Source: Sycon ciliatum
Taxonomy: Eukaryota > Porifera > Calcarea > Leucosolenida > Sycettidae
DNA length: 64,000 nt
Reading direction: 5' to 3'
Assembly: GCF_964019385.1 (NCBI RefSeq)
Contig: NC_088645.1
Span: 40,311,988 to 40,375,987 of the forward strand
The number at the start of each line of letters is the position of its first letter. Position 1 is the first letter of the stretch. This document shows positions 13,201 to 26,462 of this stretch, piece after piece. The notes under the pieces are model-generated. The model did not search any database and was not told the DNA's origin. It saw only the letters and a list, made by a program, of their open reading frames with translations. The position numbers were made by a program, and so were the translations under genes.

Positions 13201-16200
13201 CGCCTGTCCTCTAACGCAAACTTCAGCGGGATTGTAAGTTGTCGGACAAACAGCTATGCTGCTTGTTGATGACGGCAACAGTGTGTTTGGAAAACGGGAC
13301 TCGCATGACCCATTTTTTCAGAAATTGAAAAAGGCTCGGATGGAGAGCCAAGGATTAAGGAAAGGACCGAAATGTTACGTGGCCACCAGATCGTTGAATG
13401 TCAGTGACGTCCGTCAGTATTGTGCTAGTTGTTGTACCTTCTGACTACACAACATCTTTCTTATAACTGCCGTTAGTGTTAGACACAAACTACGGATAAC
13501 ATGTCACATTTTGGTCCTTTCTTTTAAATCAAAAGGCTTTTACTATTTTTGTAGCTTTGACTACATCTGCTGCACTGGTACAGACGCCCTTGCATCAAGG
13601 AATAGTTCATTGACATAGGTGGTCTGATCAAAGCCTGACCACCACCACTTGTTTGCTAGCTTGCAGGTGACGACTGATGTGCGTGTGTGTACGTGTGTGT
13701 GTACGTGTGTGTACGTGTGTGTGTGTGTACATGGTGTGTGTGTGTGTGTGTGTACATGGTGTGTGTGTGTGTACATGTGTGTGTACGTGTGTGTGTGTAC
13801 ATGTGTGTGTGTGCGTGTGGATGTGCGTGTGTCTTTGTTTGCACTATGTGCTGTGCTGCACTATGTGCAGAGGAAAGCAACTTGTATCTCTGGGGCACCA
13901 ACTCCAGCCATGTAATCAGCAACAAACTGGCGGACGGACTCATTGTTGCGCGGCCTGTTCATCGTCATACACAACTGGAGTCGATCTCCACGGTAAGCGC
14001 CGTGATCTTATCGCACATACGTTTTTTTTCTTTTGTGTGTGTCTTGTATCTGTAATTGCGTACGTACGTGTGCTCTTTATCCTCAATGGTGTTGCTTCTT
14101 TTACGGTCAACTCTGTGTATAATAATGTATGTACGTTTGTGTGCGTGTGTGGTGTTGGATTTAGGTATCGTGCGGTGCGAATCACATTGCTGTTCTCTCA
14201 CGATGCTGCGACCTTGGTAAGCAGGCCGATAGCCTGATTGAGTTCATAGCAGGGTGTAGGTGTACGTGAAGGCCGAGGGGGTGCAGGCTGTACATGATTG
14301 TAACTGATAATCATCTCTTGTCTTGTTCATCTGACTAGACTTGTATAAAGTGTTCAGGGCGTGGGTTCAGTTGAACTAACATGGCCAGTCGCATGGGACC
14401 CATTGATGAACGGATCCACAGGTTGTGGGACCAAGTTGGTAGTCCTGTATCGTAGGGATTTGATTAAGTTCTATGTCCTGAAGACTACATCACCGCTAGT
14501 ATCCTAGGGAGCATGGTGTGTAGCAGATTTGCAAGCCATTCAGGGTAGAGGCACTAGAAGTACTTTCATGCTGCAAAGGTTTTCCACAAAACATTATTGC
14601 CAACATACATTCAAATTCTCAAGTAATCTCAAGGATGAAAAAAGATTGAGCAATTTCATGTCCGTATAACAGAGTGTACTTCCCTGTTCCTGTCTCTCTA
14701 TTGCCTTTCCTAGATGGCCAAGCAGCGGAACCAGCCCTGCTGGAAGCAGAGGATTACGTGGACGAGCGACAGCTGCTCCCATGGCAGACTGTCTGTCATA
14801 CGGCGGACATGCCCCACCTCAGTGTTCTTGCCGTGGAGAACGAGCTACTCTCAAGCACTCCGGCGTTTCCAGCGTGGCGGGAGATGGTGTTTGTTCCGCC
14901 TCCAGCGCCGGCAATTGAACTCGTACTACCCACTGCGCCAGTCACCCCATGGGAGGCTGCCGCCAGGAATAATTCCTACCCGGCCGCTCACAGCGGTGAT
15001 AGCACGGCCGACTGCATTGCAACGGCAGCTTCAACGCCATCAGCAACTGCACCAGGTACCGCGCTGTCAACAACAGCAGCATTATCAACCACTACAGCCG
15101 CAGCAGCTGCAGGCCCACAGTCCGTGGGAGGATTTGTCGAAACTGATGAATGCGACTCTTGGCAAAGCACATTGCTGAGCAGCGCTTTCAAATTACCCCC
15201 TGCTAAGGCTGAAACTCTGGAAGAAAGACGTGCTCGCGTTCTGAGCCAATTCATACCTGGTTACTCTCCTCCCACGCGTAAGGTTTGCAAGTCTCCTCCG
15301 CCGCCCATCCTGGAGATCGCTAAGCCCAGGCCTCTCAACGATCCACTGAGCTCTGCTTCGTGTGTCTCCATGTTCGGTGTGACGAGTCATCCCTTCTTCG
15401 ACCGCCCTCCTCCACAACGTCGTAGGTCGTACAGTCCACCCAGTTACAACAGCAGTTACTATGGCAACACCACCAGCAGCAGCCGTGTACGGACCTTCTC
15501 TAGACCTGTCTACACTTCAAAGAGCTCCTCGCTCAGTGGAGCCAGTTCGTCCCTTACTTCAAAGAGCTCCTCGCTCGGTGAAGCTAGTTCGTTCCTTCCA
15601 TCTTTAAGCACAGATGCGGATGTGACAAATACTTCTACACATGCGGGTGTGACGAAGGCTTCTACGCATGCGGGCGTGACGAAGACTTCCAGCTCGGCTA
15701 AGGCACAAACTGCGAGGCCGAAGACGTCCTATCTAGCCAGACGTCGCCGACCCGAACTCCACCTGAAGCAGACAACGGAGCCGGAACCGGTGCCGCCCCG
15801 TCCCAACCCTCCATGCACTAGCGTGCCATCCTGGCTTCACCATCCTTATCTGTTCCTGACGAAGAAACCCGAGCAGAACCAGGTGCCAGCGCCCCCCGCC
15901 GGCTGTCAACCCACTGCCTCGTCATCTTGTCCTAACCTTCCTAAGCCTCATCTGAACGAGTGCTATGAGCAGAATCTATTGGTGTACACCAGCCTCCAGG
16001 CAACATCACTTTCGCACGTTCCTGGCCTAGAACTAAATCAAACTGCTGAGCTGGGCCCACCATACCAGACACATCCATCACAGCCTCCCGACCCTTTGCT
16101 GAAGCCGACATCGGACACGGACCTGCAGCACTCCGGCCACCAGTCGACTACGTTCTCCTCAGGGACAGGCAGCAATGACGACCTGTCATCCATCCCCAGC

Positions 16201-19200
16201 CAGCAACCGACTACCACAACACCGCCTGCCCGCGCTTCTTGCCTGAAGCAGAGATCAGACACGGATCTATTGCATCGCTCCAGCCACCAGTCTACTGCGT
16301 TTCCCTTTCCGACTCGCAGCAATGAAGACTTGTCCTCAATGTCCAGCCAGCATAAAAATACCTCATCTCCCAAGCCTCTCCGTTCTTGCCTTAAGCAACG
16401 ATCTGACACGGATCTATTGCATCGCTCCAGCCACCAGTCAGCTTCAAATCTCTCACTGACTCATAGCAGTGAAGACCTGTCATCCCTCCACAGCCAGCAA
16501 CCAACCACCGCATTAACACAGCCCCGCGCTTCTTGCCTGAAGCAGAGATCTGACACGGATCTGTTGCGGGAACCCAGCCAACATCCAGCGCTGCAAAAAG
16601 CCGCCAGTGATCCTGTGAGGCGCAGGGTTCGATTCCGCTCTCCATCACCGGACGACCAGCACAGTAACATGTTTGGTCAGGACACACAGTCATTGCAGGA
16701 GAAGATCGAGCTGTACATGAACAAGAACAGAAAACTATACGGTTCCCAACCGTCTCGGCCGAGTATGAGGCGGAAGCGGTCAACGACATCCACTCGTACG
16801 TCGGCTGACGAAATGACAAGCTCAAATAGTCATCCGTCTGCACATGATGTCCGACGACATCGGTCAAAAGCAGCATCCAATAAAATGCCGGGTGCTGAAG
16901 TGAATAGCATGAATATTGGTCCGTCTGCGCATGATGTCCGACGACATCGGTCAAAGGCAGCCTCCAATCATACGTCCGCTCCTAAAGTGAATAGCGTGAT
17001 TATTGAGCCATGTCGGCAAGATGTCCGACAACATCGGTCAAAAGCAGCATCCAAGCAAATGCCGGGTGCTGAAGTGAACAGCGTGAACATTGATTCGTCT
17101 CCGCAAGATGTCCGACGACATCGGTCAAAAGCAGCGTCCAATCATGCGTCCGGTGCTGAAGTGAACAGCGTGAAAACTGAACTGTCTCCGCAGGGTGTGC
17201 ATCGTCAGCGGTCTAAGACGGAATCACGTCGTATGTCTGCGACTGCTGATCCTGCTAACACCCACAACCGTCCGTCTTCGCCTGGTGTACGGCGTCAGCG
17301 GTCCAAGTCCTTGTGTATTAATGTCCTAGGAGAGGATATACTCGTGGAGGATATCTTGATGACTTTACCAGGTTGGAGACAGCGGCTAAACGGAGATCCT
17401 AACAATGAGTTTCCAGAAGAAGGTGCTGAACTGACCATCGCGGACGTTCGCCGCATTTTGTTCCCTTACCACGATTTTGACACGGATGTATCGGAGCTCG
17501 CTAGCCGTGAAGTGAGTGAACGTGCTCGCTCCAGGGAAGAGGAAAAGCGTCGTAAGCGTCGAGACCGCGCTCCATCTCCAGATGAGGAATCTTGGAACAA
17601 GCCAGAAGAAGACGTGTCCAAATTGCCGCCGAGGATCCGGATGTTAGTCGAGGCACGAAGATCAATGCTCAAGTCGCATCCGCTTGTGTTACATCCTGCT
17701 GACAAGGGCAGTTATCGGTATATGGTGATTCCGGATAAATCGACAGCGGCAGCACCTCTGCCACTGACGACACCACATCACCAGTCTTTGGCAACAGCAG
17801 ATAGATCAAAGTCGACAGCAGCAGCACCTCCACCACTGACGACACCACAACACCAGCAGCCCACGGCACCAACAGATGGATTGACGTCGACAACAGAAGC
17901 ACCTCAACCACTGACGACACCACACCATCAGCCCACGGCAACAGCAGACGGGTTAAAGTCGACCACAGCAGCACCTGCATCGGTGATGCCACCACACCAC
18001 CAGCCCACGGCAACAACAGATACACCGATATCATCACCAGCAGCAGTAGCACCACCAGCACAGCCACAGGTTGCTGCTTCATGCCACAAGTCCTCGGTTA
18101 CCTTGGAAACAACAGATAAATTGAAGTCGACGACAGCAGCACCTCCTCCTATGGCGGCATCAGACCAACCAATGACCACACCGGATTCCATTATGGCAAT
18201 ATCCACACCGGCGATGACGGTACAAGATTCCCATGTGGCGTCACTGGCTCCAAGGTGTGATTGCCACATCGAGCCACCAGTTCCACCAATGGCATCATCG
18301 GCTCCAAATTTGGTGCCACCCAATCCACTAGTGGCATCATCGGCTCCGAACTTGGGACCACCAAATCCATTAATTGCATCAGCGAATGCCATGACATCGT
18401 ACAACACATTAGTGTCGTCATCAGGGCAGTCCCCGCCTCCTCCAGAGCCATCGAGGAGAAGAATGAAGCCGGGGGTAATCATCTCGTCGCATCTGACTGC
18501 ATCGGAAATAGAAAACTTGCCCTTATCGGACGCGTCGTCGGAAATGCCGGAAATACCACTGGGCGCGTTATCCGACTCATCATCCATGACGTCAGCTGAG
18601 CTATCTCCGTCAGTGGTGGCCCTCAAGGCCCGACTGGCGCGCCTGAAACCTCTAATGGACTCTGTAGTGAAGTCTCCCAGTACCTCTTCAAACCTGCCAG
18701 CGGCAATACCCACAGCAGCACCACGAGAGCGGCTGAAGGCGTCGTCAAATCCACCTACGGCATCACTGGCACCGGCAACAGCACCTCGAAGACAGCGACT
18801 AAGTGCAACGACATCCTCAACACCACCGTCACAGCCGTCGTTGCCACAACGAGAACAACGTACAGCATCACCCGAATCAATGATGCTGTTGCCGGAATCG
18901 ATGATGGTATCATCGCAAGCAACACCTGGTTCAATAGAGCCACCATTAATGGCCTGGCACAACTCGCCATTGGAATCGCGAAAGCTGCCTATTGCACCAC
19001 AGGAACCAGGGATTTCACTACCAGCACCTCCCACCGAATCCCTTCCGCTATCAATGACATCAATTAAAACGTCTATGACATCATCAGGCTTTACAAAGCC
19101 ATCTCCGGGATCACCGATGGCGGCGCAAGAGCTGTCAAAGACAACACGAGAGCCATCATCGTACGCACGCCCAAGTGGAATGCTAGAGCAGCCAGTAACA

Positions 19201-22200
19201 GCATCACAAGGGTCGCAATCACCTTGCGTCGAACTCTCAACGGCTGGAAATGATGTGCTGGAGGTTGTTCGACCTCAACCAGGTCGACAATCAGCTGCAT
19301 CAAGCCAGACATTGGTGCCGAGGTCTCGTTCTCGTTCATCCGCAAACTTCCAGCCGCATGACAAGTCGCCATCTCCGCTGCCAGAGGCTAACAGGTGGAG
19401 CCCGGTAGATCTCTGGGAAAACACCGGCGTGTATGCTCTCGACCGAATCGAATACCCAGGTGGCGGTGGTGGCACATTCCGCTCTGTTACCACACTACCA
19501 CCGTCGACCTATGACAGGCTACCGGGTGCTCCGAACCAGATCAACGCACGCGGCAAGCGCCCTGCCCCCAGGGTTGCAAGCAGAGCAGGAACGCCGACAG
19601 CAGCACGGGTGGTCACAGGGTATGATGATGATGATGATGATGATGATGATGCTGATGATGATGATGCTGATGATAGTGCTGGCGTTGACCATAAGTACTA
19701 CAAGAGGCCAGCTAGGCCGGCCAAATCTGCCTACTCACAGATATCGGAAATCTTTCCGGACTCGCAAACAACAGAGGTCAGTTGCATGCTTCTTGTATTG
19801 CCACTTTGCATGCACAGGAACTCTGTCCATAACAACATCTTGAGGGAAGTGCCAAATGCTTTTTGAAATTAGTTATTATTCTCCTGCTTGGAAAGTTTGG
19901 AAGTGGAAGCCATCCTGTCCACTTTTTGTCTAAATATTTTCTTCCATTATTCGCTTTGAAAACTGTTGTCTTGCTCCAGACTGGCCCGAGAGTGAAGAGT
20001 GCGTCTGTGCCTGGGCTAAGAAAAGCATTTCATGACTTCAACCTCGAGTCGATTGAGGATGACGAGGAAGACATCGGACCAGCGAGCACGGTGAGCAATG
20101 TATTCATGCTACCGTGTTTTGTTTGTTTCAATTTTACTTCACCAGATACACGGGCCTTTCTGCCTTGTCGTTTAACCATGGTCTTATATGCGAGAGACAA
20201 ACATCGCATAGACATGAAGAGGTACAAGTACGCATATTATTGGCGAATGCCAATACAATGGAACCATGATGAACCCCGTTGGGTTTTGTGATTTTTGTTC
20301 ACTTAAAAGTGCATGTTCTTATAAGGGAGTGTTATATTTGAAAATAAGAACATGTCCCGGGAAGTGCGAGATACGGTACATAACGGTAGCGTTAGTTTAT
20401 CGGTAGTGCGAATGTTTGTCACGGTTTGTCGCCATTCACGGTTTGACAGGGTTCTAGGTAGTCTGAACGCGCCCTAACCTTCACTGCCATTCCAGGCCTA
20501 CATCTTTCATGCATGTGTATAGAAGCGCGGAGGGACGTAAATGCATGTCAAATCGTGCGTGGTAAGCAAATAAGTCCGCGCAGAAATGGATCAGCACAAC
20601 CACCTATGCTGAATCACTGGGGATCAAAATTAAAATGCAGTACTTGTGGTATCACTGATGTGCATGCATTACCGTGCCTTCTGTCCCGGCAGCCGGAGCC
20701 TGAAAGATCGGACTCGGGCAAGAGAAGAAGTAAGGGTCTGCGCCAGTCCCGATCACTAACCAAGCTTGGGAAACATTTACTGAGTCGCTCGTCGTCAAGA
20801 CGGACTACAGCTACACATGAGGTACACTAACCCTGCTTTCATAGTGTTGTGGACATTAATTTTTTTTTGTGGACATTGAAATCCAATGGGGATGACCGGG
20901 GCTGACACACGCACTGCTCTTAGTGCGTATATGCACTGTACTTGCACACTGTAACAATAGACCAGCAGTGCTCGCGGCTGCAAGGCCAGCGCCCAGTGGC
21001 TGTTTGACTTCTCAACGGATTTCAATGTCCACAACTGTTGAAAGGTTTTGCTTACTACTTCCTCCGTTAACTAAACCTCGTGATGGATTTTGATGTATAT
21101 CAAAACGCTTAGAATAGGTCAAGACAGTTAGTATCGACTGTAAATCGCTGGACGAAGGTAGTTCAGCCTATATACAGCGTCTTTACAAGAAAACTGTTGG
21201 TGGGGTGAGCAGAGAGTTCAGTTTTCGTCGCTTTCGCCGGACTCTTTTTTTGACCATGCGTCGCTGTCGTCATCTGCTGCGCACGAGTCATCGTCTCTCT
21301 CGAGTCGTTGTTCAGCTCTTTCCAGCCTTGCCTCGGCTTCTTTGATCACACTCCCCTGAACTTTGGTGATGCCGCTGTCGTTCAAGTTTGCTTTCAAGCA
21401 GTGCGATTCGCCACGGCGGCATTACTCGTTTCCACCAGGGAGTCATAAAAATAGTTTATGACTCGCTAGATTTACCTCCACTCGCCAGAACACAGCGAAA
21501 ACGAGGACAGCCAAACTGATTTCATTTCTCTGATGGATGCTCCTGCTAGCACTGAACGGCAGCGGCTAGCAAGTCCCGTACTTTCCTTAGCCACGGGACT
21601 TGTGTCGGACTGCAGACTCTAAAGAATGCATTGTCATCAGCATTCCAATCCGGGCCTTCTGAAGGTTGAACATTCAGAATAATTTTCATTGCGTTGTGAG
21701 GTCAGAGCACCTGCTTGTTCGCCCGATCATTAGGGAGGTTTCGCTCTACGTAATTACGTATGAAAATCCGTATGTCGTACGCGCCGGGGAGCGAGGGAAA
21801 CTTTCATACGTAAATCTCTCTACCGATTTCCGTAGGAAAGCTCTTTCCTACGTTGGTTCCTCCGTCGGACTTTTTGAAATATTTTTTTCGCATTTTCCGC
21901 ATTTATCCATGGCAACGTTTAAGCCACGCGAAACACAAGGTACACATACCGTACACCAGGTGAAAAATAAGATGGAAACACGGTTTCGGTTCATGGTGCA
22001 TACGGTGGGCGCATGCAGCCAACGCGTCTCCAAAGCAACAACGCATGTTTAGCAGTCGTGGAGAAATCACGCAGAGCGAAACCCAACAGCTCTGATATGT
22101 ACGTATGAAAATTCCGTGCAGTTCATACGTTATTTTCATACGTAATTCCGTAGAGCGAAACCTCCCTATGTGTGGGCTCGCTGCTCTGTTCTATCCCTCT

Positions 22201-24121
22201 CTATCACTCTCAAATTCAGTGCTAGAGAGGCCAAGCAGCGCATTTCAGTTTCGCTTGCTGTGGCTGTCACCTATGGTGCCACAGCGCAACCATTGATTCC
22301 GCTCTGTTGCGGAAGGTCGCCTTCCTTGCATGGTATCTCTGCCATGGCATGCCAGGGAAGGTCAAGAAAGGGATCGACTCACAGTTTGCGCGCAAACCAA
22401 TCTCTCAAAAAATCCATCACGAATTTTTTTGTTCACGAAGGAAGTAATTGTGATTGAATGGATTCAAAAAGTTGCATTGCGCATGCAGCACATCTTGTAT
22501 GTGAATACGGGCCAAGCTTCTGCTTTATGACTTCAGACTGCACTCACAACTCGCACATGAATTACTCCTCTGTCCACGTAATGCTCAATGCTGCAAGGGG
22601 CAGAGCTTTCCGTTTGCAGGTGATGTTAGATTTCTGGTGCCTGGGGATCACAATAGCGTGAAACTGGGGTGCATGTGTGGGTGCATGTGTGTACAATGGT
22701 CTGCATGTGTGTTTGTACAGTGTGTTTGTGCATGTGTGTTTGTGCATGTGTGTTTGTACAAAAGAGAAAGACCAAGGAACTACAAGTTACGCTATACTGT
22801 CCACTAACACCACCATTTACTAAACAATCCGCTCATGCGATAACATTGCACGACACTGACCGACGGTACTGACGTTCTACAACTAACTGGATAACACTTC
22901 TAGCACATCTAGTTCCTTGGTCTCTCTCTTTTGCATAAATTTAACCTTGGCTCTCCATCCGAGTCCATGTGTGTGTGTGCATGTGTGTGTATGCATGGCT
23001 CGTGATCCCGCTGAGGTTGGAGGGATTGCCCTTCTTTTTGCACTTCTTGCGTGCTTGTGTGTGCTTGAAATACGGATGTACATCTGTGTACTTAGATCAA
23101 CGAGTTGACCGAGGGCACGGCAAGGAAAGACCCCAACCGTCCCAAACGCAGTCGAAGACACCCAGCACCGCTTGAACTACCTGACTCTGGCTGCTCCAGT
23201 GATGAGCCAAGAAAGACAAAGCTTCAGGTACGGACAATACTAATTTTACAGATAATTATACCGTCAACCTTGCTGGTGCGGTGTTACACACTTTGGCATG
23301 GGATTGACTCACCTGTACTTGTACTTACAGAACAGAACAACAAGGACAATCAAGGCTTGTTTGCTGCAAACAAGCCTTGATTGTCCTTGTTGTTCTGTTC
23401 TGTATTACGCTCTGCCTCCGCCATGGTGTTGAGCACTGTCAGCACACTGGCTACATCCTCCGGTGTACGTGTACTTATCTAAGTTTCGGTCATGGTAGAT
23501 GACTGTACAGCCTCTACGGCCTCCGTACCCGTCTCCGGTCCAGGGGAGTGGGACGAATTGCCTTAACGATATCAAGCTGAATTGTCGTGATCGCACCAAA
23601 AGCTTAGCCAAACGCTCAGCATGAAGAGTGAAGTCGAACGTAAGAAGAGCACAGTGTGCTGGCATGACGCCAGGAGTGGCAGGGATCGTGCTCTTAAGCT
23701 AGGGATGTGTAGGTGGGCGGGTGCGGCGGTACAACAGTGTAATATGCAGGTACAACCAGTCTGATACTAGTGCTTCGGGAGTAGGGATACACATGTGTGT
23801 GGTTGTGTGATTGTTTGTGTGCGTGTGTATATGTATATGTGTGTGTTGTGTGCTTGTGTGCGTGCGTGGACCCGTTTTTACGTGCGCTTGTGTGTTCGTC
23901 CACGTTTTTCCTGCCGGTATTTAGATGAAGGAGCTCGCAACTGGTCAGCCCAAATCACAAATTCGTCAACATGTTCGTCTACAGCAGGCACTGGCAGAGC
24001 TGGACATACCAGGTGGAAAACACCCAACTGATGCTAAGGGCAAGTCTCATCAGGTATGGTATTTTTAAGTTGTTGAAAGGGGGTTGCTACAAGACAAGGA
24101 GCGCGGGTGTGTAGGTGTTTA

Positions 24122-24153
<32 letters not shown>

Positions 24154-24543
24154 CATGGTGTATGCATGGTGTATGCATGCATGCACATGCGCAAATGTGT
24201 TTGTGTGTGCACGCACATCCCGCGTGCATGTAGTTGAGGGAGCTCACGACTGATGCTCCAAAAAGACAAGCACCTGGATATGTCCAGCAACAGCAAGCAC
24301 TGACGGAACTAGACGTAACGGACGGAAAACACACTACTGATGATAGGGGAGGATTGTCGCCGGTAAAAACAATTATTTTTTGGAGAATGGAGTGGGTGGC
24401 TGATGTTCTGGAAGAAAAGGGTGGGTGTGTGTGTGGGTGGGTGAGTTTGCTATTGCGTGGCAAGTTATGGTGTGTGTGTGTGTGTGTGCGTGCGTGTGCG
24501 TGCGTGTGTGTGCGTGTGTGTGTGTGCGTGCTTGTGTGCTTGT

Positions 24544-24640
<97 letters not shown>

Positions 24641-26431
24641 TGTGTGTGTGTGTGTGCGCATGTGTGCCGTCTGTGTGTGTATCTCTGTCTGTATGTGTGT
24701 GCCTGTGTGTCATGCTTGGTGCATGTGTCTATACATGTCCAGTTGGATGAGCTCTCCCTTCGCACATCGCAGAATGCAGAAAAGCTTTCCTTCTCTACGC
24801 AAAAGCCATCACGATCACTTGACCTGATCATGTCCTCTCCATCTCTAGAAGCTACTGCCGGCAGACATGAGGTAACTCTACTGTATAAGGTGAAATTTAA
24901 TCGCTGGTGATATTAAAGGGGAAGTTAAAGCAACATACCTTTGCACACATTTATAAGAAGGAACTCGGATGTCGAGCCAGTAATAAATGTAGAAAGGAGA
25001 AGGACATATGGAAACGAGTTAAGAGTAACTCTCCACAACTGTAACTAGATACTATATACAGTCAGAAAGTGCAACAAAGTGGTAGAGAGTTACTCATAAC
25101 TCGTATCCATCCCTAGTACTGTTTAATGGGGGAGGGGCTGTGCTACAGTAGACTCATACGCCCAAGAACATCCAGACTGGAAATCTAAGAACGCCTCAAC
25201 CTGGATTTAAGACCGAAATCCAAGATTTTTAAGAACGCGACATTGCACCTCCGTGATCTTGTCCGAGTACACGAAAAACAAGTCCGCAACCACAAACTCT
25301 TGTCGGGTCCTCGCGAAAACATCACCCAGTCCAGCGTTACATACTACACGTGCATGTAAAGTGTACAACCGGTACATGTAGCGCAAAGTGCTTTGTACAT
25401 GAGCGTCACGGGTCATGTTGGACGCGTAAGAACGCGAAATAAGAACGTAGCCTGGGGCGCTGAAAAATAAGAACTTTGCTAGGCTGGTCCTCTGAAACCG
25501 CGTTCTTGGGCGTACGCGTCTACTGTATGTGCTGCAAAAAAAGCCATGAGGAGAAGGGAGCGAAAACGTTTCGTTCAGAAAATGTTCAATGCACTCTTCT
25601 AGACTGGTGTGGACGACGTATATATGCATGTACTACTTGGCAGACTCAGCGGAGGATGTTCAGGTTGGTTGTCACTCTGAGTTTCATGACGCTAGGCAAT
25701 CATCAGACAACTGATACTCGGATCTACCCAGCAGTATGCTTATAAACACATAGGGCCACCAGCGTAAACATATTTTGCGCTAAGTCTGGTGGCATAAGGT
25801 ATGGGGAGAAAGCTGGTGCGGGCCAAGGCGCTAGGAGAGGCAACAGGCGAGTGGAAGTGCCAGAAGGGTGACGGGCAAGAGGCAGGTGTGAGCATGAAAG
25901 CGCGGACAGAGGCGATGGGGATACTGCTTGAACACTTCCAATTTGTTCTAGAAGAATTAGCAATGAATAGAATTAATTGTGCACTTCCCGTTGGTTATTT
26001 CACTATCGTGTGGTGATTGCAGATATCTGAGTTAAGCCTTGCTGATCGGCGCAAGGCAGTTCGCCAGCATCGCAAGAGGAAGAGCACTCTTGCTGCGCTC
26101 AATGTACCGGCCGCCGCTAGCTCTGCGGACTATGCTGATGTGGGACAGCAGAGCGAGGTACGCTGTTCCGACTTTCTTGCTTGCTTGCTTGCTGCTGTTA
26201 CTAGTGTCTGGCAGTGCTGCACGAGTGGGTGTTGGTTGCTTGCTTCTCTGGCAGACGTTCACTGAACAGCAGACCGAAGGGCAGTGGGGGGGGGGGGGGG
26301 GGGGTGATGTGCAGGCCCGATGGCGGGCTCTGCTGGGTCCCTACCCTGTCATTGCCTTTGAAGATGCGTGGATTCGGGTCTGGACACAAAATGGCATGGC
26401 TAATGGCATTGTGACCATCGACACCACCCTC

Positions 26432-26462
<31 letters not shown>

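Noticed and set aside
12757-13278. 173-codon minus-strand frame in an RCC1-gene intron
   Set aside because: No recognisable family; it includes a short duplicated block (CTCATCCGTGCTGATAGTGC). It may be a remnant, but the evidence is too thin.
17928-19034. 368-codon minus-strand frame inside the giant exon
   Set aside because: It is antisense to the well-supported plus-strand exon. Its Asp/Gly/Ala-rich composition is the complement of the GCA/CCA/TCA codon repeats.
24119-24910. Long frames over the TG tract at 24.5 kb
   Set aside because: They are a microsatellite artefact overlapping the true exons 24234-24362 and 24743-24871.
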